From positions 1 to 23,734 of the forward strand of contig JAUSIF010000258.1 of assembly GCA_030648135.1 (NCBI GenBank): a stretch of 23,734 nucleotides of DNA, given 5' to 3'. The translations under genes were made by a program, and so were the position numbers. Each line of letters opens with the position of its first letter. Position 1 is the stretch's first letter. The notes under the pieces were generated by a model that was not told the origin of the DNA, made no database searches, and saw only the letters and a program-made list of their open reading frames with translations. The stretch is from Xanthobacteraceae bacterium. Its GTDB lineage: Bacteria > Pseudomonadota > Alphaproteobacteria > Rhizobiales > Xanthobacteraceae. Of this stretch, positions 12,823-20,812 are shown one piece after another.

Positions 12823-14730
12823 ATGACGATCACCGCAACGACCTTCCTCCAGCTTGCCGGCCGTGCGGGCCGTGGCGACTGGAACGCTATCGAGACCGCT
12901 CTCCGCAACATCGGCACGCAGGGCGGCAATTCCGTCCTCGTCGGCACCAATACGGCCTACGGCACCGACGCGCTTCTCGCCAACACGACCGGCGCGAACA
13001 ACACCGCGGTCGGCTATCAGGCCCTTGACGCCAACACGACGGGGCAGAAGAACGTCGCCGTCGGCTCCGGCGCCTCGGGAGCCAACACCACCGGCGCGGA
13101 TAACGTGGCGGTGGGGTTCAATGCACTTCTCGTCGCCACGACCGCGGCCGGGAATACGGCAGTCGGTGCAAGGGCACTCGACGCTGCCACCACTGGCGTG
13201 GATAACGTCGCGGTCGGTATCGACGCCCTCAGCGGCCTGACCACTGGCATCGACAATACCGCCGTCGGTGCGGACGCTTTGATCGCAGCCACGACGGCCA
13301 TCAACAACACCGCCGTCGGCGCCCGTGCGATGGATGCCGTCACGACCGGCATCGACAACACTGCGGTCGGACGCGATGCTCTTGGGGCGCTCACCACTGG
13401 CGTGGATAACGTCGCCGTGGGCAAGGATGCCTTGCTCGTCTCGACGACGGGCACAAGCAACACCGCACTCGGCACCCGGGCCTTGGACGCCCTCACTACG
13501 GGCATCAGCAACACGGCGGTCGGCACGGACGCTGGCGGCGGCTTGACCACTGGCATCGACAATACGGCCGTGGGCAAGGATGCCCTCAAGGCCGCTACGA
13601 CGGCCATCGACAACACGGCGGTCGGCGCTCGCGCAGGTGACGCCCTCACGACCGGCGTATCGAACACCGCCGTTGGACGAGACGCCCTCGGTGCCGAAAC
13701 CACCGGCATCGACAATACGGCGGTTGGAAAAGACGCGCTTCTCATCCAGGCCGGCGCGTCGGGCAACACCGCACTCGGCGCCCGGGCCGGGAATGCGATC
13801 ACCACCGGCATAAACAATGTCGCCGTTGGCATGGACTCCCTTGGTGCCGTGACAATTGGACAGGACAACGTCGCCGTCGGCAAGGACGCAATGCTGGTCA
13901 CGACCACCGCCCAGCGCAACGTCGCGGTTGGCTACGCGGCGATGACCAACAACACGACCGGCGGGAACAATGTCGCGATCGGCTATAGCGCCCTGTCCGA
14001 ATGCACGACCGGTACCTTCAACACCGCCGTCGGTTACCTCGCGGGCGATGCGATAACCACCGGTGCCGACAATGTTGCGGTGGGCAATGACGCGCTCGGC
14101 GCATGTAACACCGGCATCAATAACGTCGCTGTCGGGGCCTCCGCCGGCAACGCCATCACCGTTGCCACAGGTTGCGTCGCCGTGGGCCAGGATGCTCTTG
14201 GCGCGGTCACGACTGGCATCGACAACGTCGGTGTCGGGCGCGGCGCCGCGAACACCACGACCACCGGCACCAACGTGATTTGCATTGGAGCCCTGGCGGT
14301 TGCGGAGGGTGCCGGGTCCCTCAACGAAAGCCGGTTTGGCAACACCAGCGTCACGGTCAACCGCATCACGGTGGACTGGACCGTGACTTCGGACGGCCGC
14401 GACAAGACCGACATCGCGGACGTGCCGGTCGGGCTCGACTTCATCAATGCCCTGAAACCTCGGATGTTCGAATGGAACCACCGCGAGACGGTCATGCCAT
14501 CGAACAAGGAGGGTGTGGCCGATACCGTCGACGCCGGCATCCGCGGCATTCGCCAGGCCGGCTTCGTCGCCCAGGAAGTTCTCGCGGTCGAAGAAGAGTT
14601 TGGGACACGCGACTACTTCAAGATGGTCAACACCGACAACGCGGATCGGTACGGGTGGCGTGAAAGCGACCTGATCCCGGTCATGGTCAAGGCCATCCAG
14701 GAGCTGTCCGCAAAGGTTGCCCTACTCTAA
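12823..14730 (+). CDS. Tail fibre-type adhesin with 17-residue repeats and S74 chaperone
   Basis: The 635-residue product follows GAGGA at good spacing. Residues 1-54 form an N-terminal attachment segment. Residues about 55-496 are 26 repeats of 17 residues with consensus TTGxDNxAVGxDALxA, a fibrous beta-solenoid-like or YadA-head-like design usually seen in trimeric adhesins. The C-terminal part is an intramolecular chaperone of the peptidase S74 family: SDGRDKTDI at residue 523, then KPRMFEWNHRE, QAGFVAQEVL and LIPVMVKAIQEL. S74 domains trimerise fibres and then cut themselves off just before this serine, here removing about 113 residues. The fibre probably binds the host surface. Confidence 0.85.
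   Translation: MTITATTFLQLAGRAGRGDWNAIETALRNIGTQGGNSVLVGTNTAYGTDALLANTTGANNTAVGYQALDANTTGQKNVAVGSGASGANTTGADNVAVGFNALLVATTAAGNTAVGARALDAATTGVDNVAVGIDALSGLTTGIDNTAVGADALIAATTAINNTAVGARAMDAVTTGIDNTAVGRDALGALTTGVDNVAVGKDALLVSTTGTSNTALGTRALDALTTGISNTAVGTDAGGGLTTGIDNTAVGKDALKAATTAIDNTAVGARAGDALTTGVSNTAVGRDALGAETTGIDNTAVGKDALLIQAGASGNTALGARAGNAITTGINNVAVGMDSLGAVTIGQDNVAVGKDAMLVTTTAQRNVAVGYAAMTNNTTGGNNVAIGYSALSECTTGTFNTAVGYLAGDAITTGADNVAVGNDALGACNTGINNVAVGASAGNAITVATGCVAVGQDALGAVTTGIDNVGVGRGAANTTTTGTNVICIGALAVAEGAGSLNESRFGNTSVTVNRITVDWTVTSDGRDKTDIADVPVGLDFINALKPRMFEWNHRETVMPSNKEGVADTVDAGIRGIRQAGFVAQEVLAVEEEFGTRDYFKMVNTDNADRYGWRESDLIPVMVKAIQELSAKVALL
12985..14310 (+). repeat. 26 tandem 51-nt coding repeats, 153-nt superperiod
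   Basis: The units begin at 12985 and every 51 nt after that (13189, 13342, 13495, 13648, 13801, 13954 and 14260 were checked), with no insertion or deletion through 26 units. Each encodes TTGxDNxAVGxDALxA. Within units 4-16 every third repeat carries an (A/T)RA signature (AVGARALDA, AVGARAMDA, ALGTRALDA, AVGARAGDA, ALGARAGNA), giving a 51-residue superrepeat. Confidence 0.9.
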
Positions 14731-14741
14731 GGCGGGCGCGG

Positions 14742-15362
14742 ATGAGTAAAGGGACGGCTCCCGGGAAACCGGGGGCCGCACCCGTCCGCCTGAATCTGGG
14801 TGCTGGCCGCGACACTCTTTCCGGCTGGGTCAACGTCGACCAAACCGCGCTCCCCGGAATCGATGTCATCGCCGATCTCAACCGCTGCCGCGAAGTCCCG
14901 TTGCCGTTCGCCGATGCGAGCGTCGACGACCTTCGCATGTACCACGTCATCGAACACCTGACCGAGCCCCTTCCCCTGATGCAGGAGCTGCACCGGATAG
15001 CGAAGCCGGGGGCGAAGATCACGATCCGCACGCCCTACGGCTCCAACGACGACGCCTGGACCGACCAGACGCATGTGCGGGCCTACTTCCTCGATAGCTG
15101 GGGGTTCTTTTCCCAGCCCTATCAATGGCGCTCGGACACGCTGTACCGCGGCGATTGGGAGCCCGAGGAGGTGACGCTCGCCGTCGACCTCCAGCGCTTC
15201 AAAGGGCTCACCGCCGAGGCGATTCTCCAGCGCATCAACACCGACCGCAACATCGTCGCCGAGATGGAGGCGGTCCTCCGCAAGGTCTGGCCCATCCGAG
15301 CCGCCCGCCGCGATCTGCAAAGGCCGCCGCGAATCATCATCACCGACATCCCGAGGTCATGA
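14742..15362 (+). CDS. Class I SAM-dependent methyltransferase
   Basis: The 206-residue product carries the SAM-binding motif I LNLGAG (residues 17-22), the acidic end of strand 2 in WVNVDQ (Asp33), and YHVIEHL (67-73), which is typical of Methyltransf_11-type enzymes acting on small molecules or lipids/sugars. The C-terminal half (TPYGSNDDAWTDQTHVRAYF onward) is shared with phage and polysaccharide-cluster methyltransferases. No DNA-methylase catalytic motif is seen. Its stop overlaps the region just before the glycosyltransferase ATG (one base apart), so the two probably act together, perhaps on a glycan of the virion or host. The substrate is unknown. Confidence 0.75.
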   Translation: MSKGTAPGKPGAAPVRLNLGAGRDTLSGWVNVDQTALPGIDVIADLNRCREVPLPFADASVDDLRMYHVIEHLTEPLPLMQELHRIAKPGAKITIRTPYGSNDDAWTDQTHVRAYFLDSWGFFSQPYQWRSDTLYRGDWEPEEVTLAVDLQRFKGLTAEAILQRINTDRNIVAEMEAVLRKVWPIRAARRDLQRPPRIIITDIPRS

Positions 15363-16028
15363 ATGCCCAACCGCCGCGTCCTCGTCGGTACGCCCGCCTA
15401 TAACGGCACCGCCGAGGTTCACTACATCAACAGCCTGCTCTATTCGGATCGCCTCTGCCTCAAGAACGGGATCGACCTTCACCCGATCTGGCTGAGCTAT
15501 GACGGCCTGATTCAGCGCTGCCGGAACGATCTCCTGGCAATGGCGGTCAAGGATCAATTCGACGATCTCGTCTTCATCGACGCCGATATCACATGGGACC
15601 CGCCCCAGCTGTTGAAGCTGCTGCAATACCCGGTCGATGTGGTCGGCGGGACCTATCGCAAGAAGACCGACGCCGAGGAGATTTACACGGTCAAGGCCGG
15701 GAATCCGAACCTGCCCCGTGACCCCTCGACCGGATTGATGGTCGTCGATGGGCTCGGCACCGGATTTCTACGCGTCTCCCGCAAGGCGATGCTGGCGGTC
15801 TGGGACCAGGCGGAGCCCTACCAGGATCAGCGCGGGGAGACCCGCTGGGTGTTCGACGTCCGCCCGATCAACGGCAAGGTCTGGGGCGAAGACACGATCT
15901 TCTGCATGAAGCTCGCCGAGTGCGGCTTCCCGGTCCATCTCGATCCCGCAATCACCTGCGGGCACATCGGCATCAAGAAGTTTGAAGGCAATTTCGGCAA
16001 GTACCTGAGCCGGCTGCAAGGCCAGTAA
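15363..16028 (+). CDS. Family-2-like glycosyltransferase (GT-A fold)
   Basis: The 221-residue product has the GT-A layout: a first strand (RVLVGTPAYNG), VFIDADITWDP with the metal-binding DxD at residues 73-75, the GTGFLRVSRKAM loop (132-143), GEDTIFCMKLAECG with an acidic catalytic-type position (175-177), and a late His in CGHIGIKKFEG (His201). These fit a small phage-type nucleotide-sugar transferase. The start ATG lies one base after the methyltransferase stop, behind CGAGG. Acceptor and donor cannot be read from the sequence. It differs clearly from the GT-like protein at 2278. Confidence 0.75.
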   Translation: MPNRRVLVGTPAYNGTAEVHYINSLLYSDRLCLKNGIDLHPIWLSYDGLIQRCRNDLLAMAVKDQFDDLVFIDADITWDPPQLLKLLQYPVDVVGGTYRKKTDAEEIYTVKAGNPNLPRDPSTGLMVVDGLGTGFLRVSRKAMLAVWDQAEPYQDQRGETRWVFDVRPINGKVWGEDTIFCMKLAECGFPVHLDPAITCGHIGIKKFEGNFGKYLSRLQGQ

Positions 16029-16071
16029 CCCCGGGTCGCCGGGTCGCCGGCCGCCCCCAATCCACGAGGAC

Positions 16072-16641
16072 ATGATGAAGAAGACCGTTCCCGTCGCGGA
16101 TGCGACGCCTGCCCAGCTGCGCGAGTTCGGCAACTCGACGCTCGGGCTATCTCTTGCCCCGACTTCAACGCGAGCCTTGATCCTGGCGAAATTCGCCGAG
16201 GTCGGCTTCGACAAGCCGGAGATCGAGGTCGAGGACACGGCGGCCGTTCTGTCGGCCAAGGTCGCGGTCGCCAATGCCGCGTCCGAAGCTGCGGCGAAGA
16301 TTGCTGCTGCCGTAGATCCCAAGGCCGCCGAGGAAGCCGCCCGCGCCGCCCGCGATGTGCAGACCTACGAGATCATGATCGATGTCGTGGACGAGCCTGG
16401 TGGCAATCGCCCCGTGCCAGTCGGCCCCAACGGTAACATGATGCTGATCCCCCGCGGCCGCCCCGTCACGGTGAGGCACCCCTATGTGGAGGTGCTCATG
16501 AACGCCAAGCGCAACGTCGGCGAACAGCAATACGACGAAAGCACCGGCCGTCCGACGCAAATCATATACCGCGAGGTCTCCGCCTATCCCTGGCGCATCC
16601 TAACCGGCCCGCACGCGCCTACGGCAACCCAAGCCGCGTAA
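16072..16641 (+). CDS. Virion-type protein with HeH/SAP-like N-terminus
   Basis: ATG 16072 and ATG 16075 are adjacent; the second has better spacing from CGAGGA (16065-16070). The product has up to 189 residues. Residues about 10-45 (TPAQLREFGNS, ALILAKFAEVGF) resemble the small HeH/LEM or SAP helix-extension-helix found at the start of phage structural proteins. An Ala-rich helical linker follows. The C-terminal half (MLIPRGRPVTVRHPYVEVL) is the kind of segment found in phage virion proteins of unknown role. It is placed before the connector genes. Confidence 0.6.
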   Translation: MMKKTVPVADATPAQLREFGNSTLGLSLAPTSTRALILAKFAEVGFDKPEIEVEDTAAVLSAKVAVANAASEAAAKIAAAVDPKAAEEAARAARDVQTYEIMIDVVDEPGGNRPVPVGPNGNMMLIPRGRPVTVRHPYVEVLMNAKRNVGEQQYDESTGRPTQIIYREVSAYPWRILTGPHAPTATQAA

Positions 16642-16658
16642 GACGCTAGGCCGCCGCC

Positions 16659-17357
16659 ATGTCCACGTTTTTGCAAATTTGCCAGATGACCAGCCGCGAG
16701 AGCGGCACGGTCCACGGCGTCGAGCCCAAATCGACGACCGGGCAGATCGGCCGGCTGGCAAAGGTCGTGGCGTGGACGGCGGAGGCATGGCGCGAAGTCC
16801 AGAACCTGCACGATAACTGGCGTTGGATGCGGGCGGAGTTTCCCTCGACGGCTTTGACCGTCGCCGGGACGGCCCGCTACACGCCGGCATCGTGGAACAT
16901 CACGGACCTCGCCTCCTGGGTCACGGAGCGCCGGTCGGTCTCGATCTATGTCAGCGCCACCGGGGTCTCGGATGAGGGCGAAATCTCCTTCATGCCGGAC
17001 TGGATCGACTATCGCGCGATGTACGATCGCGGGACGCAGAACAACAACCGCCCGACGCACTGGGCGATCAGCCCGGCCAATGAATTCTGCCTTGGCTCGA
17101 AGCCGAACGCGGTCTTCCGGGTCAAGGGCGAATACATGAAGACGGCGGTCACGCTGTCGGACTCGACCGATACCCCGCTTTGTCCTGTCCGGTTCCATCC
17201 CATCATCGCGTGGAAAGCGGTCATGCTGCTGTGCCAGCACGACGAGGCGCCCCTGGAGTTCTTCGCGGGCGCCCAGCAGAAGTACACCCAATACCTGAGC
17301 GACCTGCGCCGCGACCAACTCCCCAAGGTCAGGATCGCATCGGAACCGCTGGCGTGA
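16659..17357 (+). CDS. Head-tail adaptor-like protein
   Basis: The 232-residue product has an N-terminus (MSTFLQICQMTSRESG, then TGQIGRLAKVVAWTAEAWRE, NLHDNWRWMRAEF) of the type found in phage adaptor or connector proteins, which dock beneath the portal. The middle is mostly beta and the end helical (PLEFFAGAQQKYTQYL). The nozzle-like gene follows with a GTGA overlap, which is the usual adaptor-then-nozzle order in podoviruses. I base the call on this order and on family resemblance; no catalytic function is expected. Confidence 0.6.
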   Translation: MSTFLQICQMTSRESGTVHGVEPKSTTGQIGRLAKVVAWTAEAWREVQNLHDNWRWMRAEFPSTALTVAGTARYTPASWNITDLASWVTERRSVSIYVSATGVSDEGEISFMPDWIDYRAMYDRGTQNNNRPTHWAISPANEFCLGSKPNAVFRVKGEYMKTAVTLSDSTDTPLCPVRFHPIIAWKAVMLLCQHDEAPLEFFAGAQQKYTQYLSDLRRDQLPKVRIASEPLA

Positions 17358-19690
17358 GCGAACAGAAGTTCTACCCCCTGCGGGGTGGCCTCGATCTGGC
17401 AACCCCGATGGTCGAGATGGTGCCGGGGCACGTCATCCGGGCCGACAATTACGAGCCCGTGGAGCGGGGCTACCGCCGCGTCGATGGTCATGAGCGGTTC
17501 GACGGCAAGCCGAAACCTTCCGCCGCGTCCTACTGGGTGATCGACTTCGACGCCGGGACTGCCGCGGTTGGCGCTTTCGCGGTCCTCACCGGGGAGACTT
17601 CCGGCGCCACCGCCAAGGTGCTCGTCGGGTCCAAGGTCCGTACGGGAACCTACGGGGCCAGCACTGCTGCTGGTTTCATCGTCCTCTACCAAGTCACCGG
17701 CACGTTCCTGGACAACGAAAACCTCCAGGTTGACGCCGCGACCCGATGCGTCGCCAACGGTTCCGCGATCAGCAAGGGGACGCTCGATCAGGACTACATC
17801 CTGCATTTCGACGCGGGGACGGTGCTGATCGTCGAGGACGACATCGTCACCGGGGCAACCTCGGCGGCTACGGGCGTCGCCCTGTTCGACATGACGATCC
17901 TCACCGGCACCGTCGATACCAGCGACGCCGCCGGCTACCTCGTCCTGGTCGCGCTGTCGGGCACGTTTGCGGACAACGAAAACCTACAGGTGTCGGCAGC
18001 GACCCGATGCGTCGCCGACGGCACGACCCTGCAATGGTTCGATGACACCGTGATGTGGCACGGCACAGACCGCGAGTGGATGCGCCTTGCGCGCGAGTAC
18101 ACCAGGGACGCCATTGGCACCGTGCCGGGCTCCGGGTATCAACGCGGCGACTGGGTCTTCAACGGCGACACCTACGCCTTTCGCGACAATGTCGACGCCA
18201 GCGCTGGCCAGATGTTTAAGGGCACCTCGACCGGATGGGCGCTGCAGGCCCTCGGCAGCAAGGTCAAGTTTCAGACCGGCACGGTTGAGATCGTCGCGGG
18301 GGATACCGTCACCGGGGCGACGTCGGCGGCTACCGGCGAAGTTACCCGCGTGGCGCTGCGAACCGGAAGCTGGAGCCTTGGCACTGCTGCGGGGCAACTG
18401 ATCTTCGCCACCATTACCGGCACTTTCAGCAATGGCGAAAATCTCCAGGTTGCGGCCGGAACGCGGGCCGTGGCCAACGGGGCATCGTCGGCGATCACCC
18501 TTCCTGCGGGCGGGCGCTACGACTTCACGAATCACAACTTCTCCGGCGCCTCGAATCTGACGCGCATGTACGGCTGTCAGGGCGTCGGGACCGCCTTCGA
18601 GTGGGACGGGACCGTGTTCGTTCCAATCGAAACCGGCATGACGACCGACACGCCCGACCATATTGCGGAGTTCAAGAATCACCTGTTCCTGTCTTTCCCC
18701 GGCGGCTCGATCCAGAACAGCGGCATTGGCGGTCCTTACGCATGGACGATCCTCACCGGCGCGTCCGAATTCTCGATGGGGCACGATGTTGTCGGCTTTC
18801 TGTCCGGCTTCGCCAAGTCGCTGATCGTCTTCGCCCGCAACAAGATCGGCGAGCTGATCGGCAACGATGCGACGGACTTCTCGCTTGACCCGATTGGGGA
18901 AGACGCCGGAGCGATCGAGTGGACGGCGCAGCAGATCGGCACCCCGATCTATCTCGATAACCTGGGCATCCGAGACCTTCGCGCTACCGCGGCCTATGGC
19001 GATTTCCAGATGGGCACGATATCGAACATTGTGAACACCATCTTCACCGACAAGAAGGCCGATGGCGTCTCCGCCACGGCGAGCATGAGGGTGCGCGCGA
19101 AGAACCAATATTGGGTCTTCTGGGACGACGATACGGCGCTGGTTTGCTACCTCGGCCGGAAGCGGCCCGAGTTTATGACGGTCACGCTCGATAACACCGT
19201 CCGCTGCGCCTGCTCATCGGAAGACAGCAACGGCGACGAGGTCATCTTCTTCGGCTCCGAGGACGATTACGTCTACCAGTTCAACAAGGGGATCAGCTTC
19301 GACGGCCAAGCCGTGCTCGCCTACGTGGTCCTGCCCTACTACCACGCGGGATCGCCGGGACAGGTCAAGCGGTTCATCAAAGCGACCCTCGAAGCCGATG
19401 CCGTCGACCGCATCGCGATCAAGGTCGGAGCCGAGTTTTGCTATTCGGACTTCGATCACCCGCCCGCCGTCGAGGAAGAGCATCAGGTTGACGGCGGCGC
19501 CGCCCATTGGGGCGCGAACAACTGGGACGAATTCACCTGGTCCTCTTCGGTTTGCGGGCGTGCGCATTACCGCTTCGACGGGATGGGCGAGAACATTTCG
19601 GTGCGGATCGTCTCGGAAGCCTTCACAGAAGAGCCGCACACCATCCACGGCATCCATCATCTTTTCACTTACCGGCGGCAGTTCAGATAG
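17354..19690 (+). CDS. Tail nozzle / tail tubular B-like protein with three internal modules
   Basis: The start is GTG 17354, overlapping the upstream stop; the frame is open further upstream but only inside the adaptor gene. The 778-residue product begins SEQKFYPLRGGLDLATP and YEPVERGYRRVDGHERFDG, a typical opening for phage nozzle-like proteins. Three related modules lie at residues about 64-138, 150-225 and 305-378, each with (T/A)GETSGAT or TGATSAAT, a Gly/Thr turn, and TGTFxxxENLQVxAxTR. The rest is beta-rich with propeller-like blades (IAEFKNHLFLSFPGGSIQNS) and a C-terminal beta domain. By position it would form the distal end of a short tail. The extra modules may be surface insertions. 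Confidence 0.65.
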   Translation: MSEQKFYPLRGGLDLATPMVEMVPGHVIRADNYEPVERGYRRVDGHERFDGKPKPSAASYWVIDFDAGTAAVGAFAVLTGETSGATAKVLVGSKVRTGTYGASTAAGFIVLYQVTGTFLDNENLQVDAATRCVANGSAISKGTLDQDYILHFDAGTVLIVEDDIVTGATSAATGVALFDMTILTGTVDTSDAAGYLVLVALSGTFADNENLQVSAATRCVADGTTLQWFDDTVMWHGTDREWMRLAREYTRDAIGTVPGSGYQRGDWVFNGDTYAFRDNVDASAGQMFKGTSTGWALQALGSKVKFQTGTVEIVAGDTVTGATSAATGEVTRVALRTGSWSLGTAAGQLIFATITGTFSNGENLQVAAGTRAVANGASSAITLPAGGRYDFTNHNFSGASNLTRMYGCQGVGTAFEWDGTVFVPIETGMTTDTPDHIAEFKNHLFLSFPGGSIQNSGIGGPYAWTILTGASEFSMGHDVVGFLSGFAKSLIVFARNKIGELIGNDATDFSLDPIGEDAGAIEWTAQQIGTPIYLDNLGIRDLRATAAYGDFQMGTISNIVNTIFTDKKADGVSATASMRVRAKNQYWVFWDDDTALVCYLGRKRPEFMTVTLDNTVRCACSSEDSNGDEVIFFGSEDDYVYQFNKGISFDGQAVLAYVVLPYYHAGSPGQVKRFIKATLEADAVDRIAIKVGAEFCYSDFDHPPAVEEEHQVDGGAAHWGANNWDEFTWSSSVCGRAHYRFDGMGENISVRIVSEAFTEEPHTIHGIHHLFTYRRQFR

Positions 19691-19699
19691 GAAGGTCCC

Positions 19700-20113
19700 A
19701 TGAGCAATGATTTTTACGATGCGGACGACTGGACAGAATTGACGCGCCTAACCGTGGCGCGCGCCGAAGCGGTCAACGCCATCTTTGGGATCATCGAGGA
19801 CGGGTTTGACCTGCTGCCGGCCAACCTCCTGCTCCGCCAGGGCCGTGTCACCTATTCCGCCGACACCGGGGCAGCGGATGCCTACCTCGTCACGCTGGCC
19901 CAAGTCCCGACGGTCTACACGGCCGGGCTCAATATCTATTTCAAAGCTGGCGCCGCGAACACCGGCGCCTCGACCGTCAATGTCAACGGCCTCGGCGTGA
20001 AGTCGATCAAGAAGAAGGCGAGCGGCGCGATCTCCGCCCTGGCGGCGAACGACATCATCGCCGGCGAGATCGTCCATATCGTCTACGACGGCACCGATTT
20101 CCAGAAGCTGTGA
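19700..20113 (+). CDS. Small fibre-type virion protein
   Basis: GGAAGG precedes this 137-residue gene. The N-terminal 40 residues are helical (LTRLTVARAEAVNAIF). The rest carries a pattern frequent in phage tail-fibre segments: GLNIYFKAGAANTGASTVNV, NGLGVKSIKK and HIVYDGTDFQKL. Such short beta-rich units often link fibres to the tail or cap them. No chaperone or enzyme domain is visible. Confidence 0.65.
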   Translation: MSNDFYDADDWTELTRLTVARAEAVNAIFGIIEDGFDLLPANLLLRQGRVTYSADTGAADAYLVTLAQVPTVYTAGLNIYFKAGAANTGASTVNVNGLGVKSIKKKASGAISALAANDIIAGEIVHIVYDGTDFQKL

Positions 20114-20128
20114 CGCGGAGATAACCCG

Positions 20129-20800
20129 ATGGGATACAAAGCTGATGGCTCTTGGGATTACGAGGACAGCTCGGTCTCGACGCGCCTCACCGGCCTGCTC
20201 AACCAGGACTCTCCGCTGATGCAGCAGGCCAAGACCACGGGGCTGCAGCAGGCCAACAAGCGAGGACTGCTGAATTCCTCGATGGCCATCGGCGCCGCCC
20301 AGGCGGAAAGCCTCAGGGCCGCGCTTCCCATTGCCAGCCAGGACGCATCTCAAATCGGCGCGAGCAACCTGTCGGCGCAGGGCTTCGCCCAACAGCGTGC
20401 CCTGACCGGGGCGACCTCGGCCGAGCTGCAGGAGCGGCAGCTTTCCTCCGCCGAGCGCATTGCGGCGCAGGGTGAGTCCGCTCAGACAGCCAGGCAAACC
20501 GCAGGGCTTTCCTCGACCGAGCGCATCACGGCAGCCGATCTCGATACCCGCAACCGGATCGCCAATCTGAACGTGGCCTCCCATGACCGGGAGATCGCGA
20601 TGTCCGCCGCTCGGGCTGCGGAGAACATCTATAGCGATGCCATCGTGCGGATCCAGACGCAGACGGATTTGCCGGCCGCGGCCCGGGACCAATACCTGAC
20701 GCATTTCGGCGCCCTGCGGGACCAATGGCTGAACATGGTGGAAGCGATCTACTCCGTTGATCTGGATTGGACTTCCGCGGTCACCCCGCCGGCGGCTTAA
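20129..20800 (+). CDS. Helical internal virion-type protein
   Basis: The 223-residue product is almost entirely Ala/Gln/Ser-rich helix. It has QQANKRGLLNSSMAIGAAQA (about residues 40-59), two related stretches around LSSAERIAAQG and LSSTERITAADL, and a C-terminal QYLTHFGALRDQWLNMVEAI. The 'GLLNSSMA' type of sequence is common in phage proteins that lie just before hydrophobic Gly/Ala proteins in podovirus-like clusters, where internal or ejected proteins are encoded. That role is inferred from order and composition only. Confidence 0.6.
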   Translation: MGYKADGSWDYEDSSVSTRLTGLLNQDSPLMQQAKTTGLQQANKRGLLNSSMAIGAAQAESLRAALPIASQDASQIGASNLSAQGFAQQRALTGATSAELQERQLSSAERIAAQGESAQTARQTAGLSSTERITAADLDTRNRIANLNVASHDREIAMSAARAAENIYSDAIVRIQTQTDLPAAARDQYLTHFGALRDQWLNMVEAIYSVDLDWTSAVTPPAA

Positions 20801-20812
20801 GGAGCAAAGGCG

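Noticed and set aside
12985..14310. CRISPR-like array
   Set aside because: The 51-nt periodicity is coding repeat with wobble-position variation; there are no constant repeats with unique spacers and no cas genes.
12706..14481. Long - strand frame over the fibre repeats (591 codons)
   Set aside because: It is the complement of the repeat region, so it stays open because the repeats are open. Its apparent repeat protein is a by-product.
16029..16071. Direct repeat GGGTCGCC before the HeH-like gene as an attachment site
   Set aside because: It is only two 8-nt copies in a GC-rich gap with no integrase or tRNA nearby, so chance is likely.
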